Positions 62,568 to 64,000 of a stretch of DNA of 64,000 bases are shown here, in pieces. The stretch covers positions 1 through 64,000 of the forward strand of contig CAWUKT010000005.1 in the NCBI GenBank assembly GCA_963923035.1, given 5' to 3'. The notes under the pieces were generated by a model. It saw nothing but the letters and a program-made list of their open reading frames with translations, ran no database searches and was not told the DNA's origin. This DNA is from CAWUKT01 sp963923035. GTDB lineage: Bacteria; Bacteroidota; Bacteroidia; J057; JADKCL01. The first letter of the stretch is position 1. Every line of letters starts with the position of its first letter. Position numbers and translations under genes: made by a program.

Positions 62568-63404
62568 TCAGCTGCGGCGCATGTACTGGTAGTACTCCTT
62601 CTGGCTCATGCCGATGACCACCAACTGGACAAAGCTCTGCTCCGAGAAATGATTCCGCCAGCGGGTAATGACGTCTTTGCCATTGTAATTCACGTAAAAA
62701 TCTTCGTCGCAGAAGACATTCAGACGCAGCGTCATGGTCTCGAAGTCATCGGAGATTAACCAGTACTTGGTGGTGATGTAGAAATCCTCGCGGTTGTAGC
62801 GCTGGCGGTACTGACCGGTCATGTCGGCGATCACGGAATCACGGTTGGCATTCCAGGGCAGGTTGTTGACGGTGATGGAGAATTCACCATCAAAATTGTA
62901 CTGCTGGACGTCGCCGTACCAGTAGACACCCGGCGCCTGATCGAGGATTGGAACCGACTTTTGCAGCAACTCCGTATCCTTGAAGCGGATCCGGGACCAG
63001 CGAATGGGCTGGAAATAGCGACGGAAGGCCATGAAATCGGACTTCGTGTACTCAAAGCTCAGGCCACCATCGGTGATGTAGTTGCAAACCAGATTGACCC
63101 GCAGGGTCTTCTGGAGATCGCCATTCTTGTAGAATTTCAGGGCGTAGTGGTAGTCGCAGTAGTCGTCAAATTTCTCTTCGAAGTCCCATTCATCCTGCAT
63201 CTTCCGAAGGACATGCGGCTCCTTTACAATGAAGGTCCCCAGGTCCAATTGGATCGGCAGCAACTGATAGTTGGCGAGGGATACGCCCACCAATTCCCAG
63301 CGGCCCTCGGAGAGGTCCAGGTCATCCAACAGTTTACGGGCCTGGAGGGAAGAGACCAGTCCAAATGCAAGGAGGAAAAGGGAAATGCGTTTGAGAAACA
63401 ACAT
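62568..63404 (-). CDS. Secreted protein of unknown function
   Basis: A 278-residue exported protein. Signal peptide about 1-22 (LVSSLQA). The mature part is rich in Asp, Tyr and Phe (DFEEKFDDYCDYHYALKFY, DFYITTKYWLISDDFETMTLRLNVF), predicted beta-rich, with a lipocalin-like alternation; it opens with LSEGRWELVGVSLANYQLLPIQLDLGTF, reminiscent of the GxW start of lipocalins. No lipobox, no sorting domain. It has its own good promoter and is otherwise isolated. I do not recognise a named family. Intergenic 62336-62567 shows no gene. Confidence 0.7.
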   Translation of the reverse strand: MLFLKRISLFLLAFGLVSSLQARKLLDDLDLSEGRWELVGVSLANYQLLPIQLDLGTFIVKEPHVLRKMQDEWDFEEKFDDYCDYHYALKFYKNGDLQKTLRVNLVCNYITDGGLSFEYTKSDFMAFRRYFQPIRWSRIRFKDTELLQKSVPILDQAPGVYWYGDVQQYNFDGEFSITVNNLPWNANRDSVIADMTGQYRQRYNREDFYITTKYWLISDDFETMTLRLNVFCDEDFYVNYNGKDVITRWRNHFSEQSFVQLVVIGMSQKEYYQYMRRS

Positions 63405-63423
63405 AGCTGCGTGTTTATTTCTG

Positions 63424-63431
63424 CAAAAATA
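63424..63431 (-). promoter_or_regulatory. Bacteroidota -7 promoter box
   Basis: TATTTTTG on the minus strand, an exact TAnnTTTG match 19 bases before the ATG at 63404. A TTG lies 25 bases further upstream, slightly beyond the usual spacing. Confidence 0.6.
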
Positions 63432-63493
63432 GCACCTATCCGCGTTGAATTATCCACAACGGGCCAGGGGGCGTTCACTTTGAGAGATGGCGG

Positions 63494-64000
63494 CTACAAC
63501 TCGTGGACATCGCCGTCCTCGTAGTACTCTTCGATGGAGGCTTCGCCAATGAGGACGGTTTGTTCGATGGCTTTCGCCGTGGGGGTCGCCGCGATACCGC
63601 CGAGGGCGGTTTCTTTGTAGCGATCTTCCATGGATTCTCCCACTTCGCCCATCGCATCAACGACTTCATCGACGGGGATCACCGAGGAATCACCCGCCAA
63701 GGCGATCTGGGCGCTCGCAAAAGCGATGGCCGAGCCAGAAGCATTGCGCTTGACGCAGGGCACTTCGACGAGACCCGCGACCGGGTCGCAGATCAGCCCA
63801 AGCATGTTCATGATGGTGATGGCCACGGAATCGAAGATTTGTTCGATGGTCCCGCCGAGGGCGTAGACCACGGCGGCCGCGCCCATAGCAGCGGCAGTTC
63901 CGGTTTCGGCCTGGCAGCCCCCCACGGCACCGGCAATAGAAGCGCGCTGCTCAATAATCAGCGCCACGCCCGCAGCCACGAGCATGCCCTCATGCACCGT
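63494..64000 (-). CDS. sdaA: L-serine dehydratase, alpha domain (partial, 5' end outside window)
   Basis: The C-terminal 169 codons of an iron-sulfur L-serine ammonia-lyase, which converts serine to pyruvate and ammonia. GGCQAETGTAAAMGAA, ICDPVAGLVEVPC and KRNASGSAIAFASAQIALAG carry the three conserved Cys of the oxygen-labile 4Fe-4S cluster. The gene enters from beyond 64000, so its start and any fused beta domain cannot be seen. The C-terminal acidic tail (IEEYYEDGDVHEL) is unremarkable. Confidence 0.93.
   Translation of the reverse strand, partial: TVHEGMLVAAGVALIIEQRASIAGAVGGCQAETGTAAAMGAAAVVYALGGTIEQIFDSVAITIMNMLGLICDPVAGLVEVPCVKRNASGSAIAFASAQIALAGDSSVIPVDEVVDAMGEVGESMEDRYKETALGGIAATPTAKAIEQTVLIGEASIEEYYEDGDVHEL

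Overview
The window looks like a chromosomal segment of a Bacteroidota bacterium, most likely of the Saprospiria/Lewinella type (inferred from gene content and signals; no search was possible). Supporting signs are TAnnTTTG promoter boxes, weak Shine-Dalgarno sites, type IX secretion C-terminal sorting domains, a TonB receptor paired with a DUF4249 lipoprotein, a leucine dehydrogenase, and the gene order nusB / DUF1573 / yajC / ybbR / coaE.

Layout. 0.3-9 kb (+ strand) is housekeeping: an ABC-F translation factor, a CsaA-like tRNA-binding protein, leucine dehydrogenase, nusB, then a tight DUF1573-yajC-ybbR-coaE-MBL nuclease operon and a MoxR-type AAA+ ATPase. 9-16 kb (- strand) holds a PH-like membrane protein, a Cys-containing protein next to a possible injection-system cargo gene, a tRNA(CAT), a TPR sensor kinase and a large helical unknown. 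16-27 kb is an accessory zone of secreted lipoproteins and T9SS cargo, with three damaged genes and two more cargo-like genes. 27-35 kb holds a GH13 amylase, an FG-GAP/ASPIC T9SS protein and a nuoE-carA-VOC-PLD operon.

35.4-47.8 kb is the most striking part: ten consecutive same-strand genes of one paralogous family. Each encodes an N-terminal membrane anchor, an internal hydrophobic hairpin, a zinc ribbon of strict spacing (CxxC-x16-CxxC) and a C-terminal domain with an NYDWA motif about 60 residues after the last Cys. I do not recognise the family. One copy has lost a zinc ligand. The array lies downstream of a TraB/GumN gene on the same strand.

47.8-64 kb holds traB/gumN, sucC with a clear terminator, a 21-bp tandem repeat array in front of a GT-C glycosyltransferase-like membrane protein, a methyltransferase-like gene, an 871-residue cargo-like protein with an internally duplicated domain, a T9SS protein, the DUF4249/TonB receptor pair, a secreted unknown and a partial L-serine dehydratase running off the right edge.

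Four proteins scattered over the window (10.8, 17.4, 25.7 and 54.5 kb) have N-termini like those of proteins associated with extracellular contractile injection systems (eCIS) in Bacteroidota, three of them with a PP(A/V)FQL motif. No sheath, tube or baseplate gene is present here, so they would be unlinked cargo.
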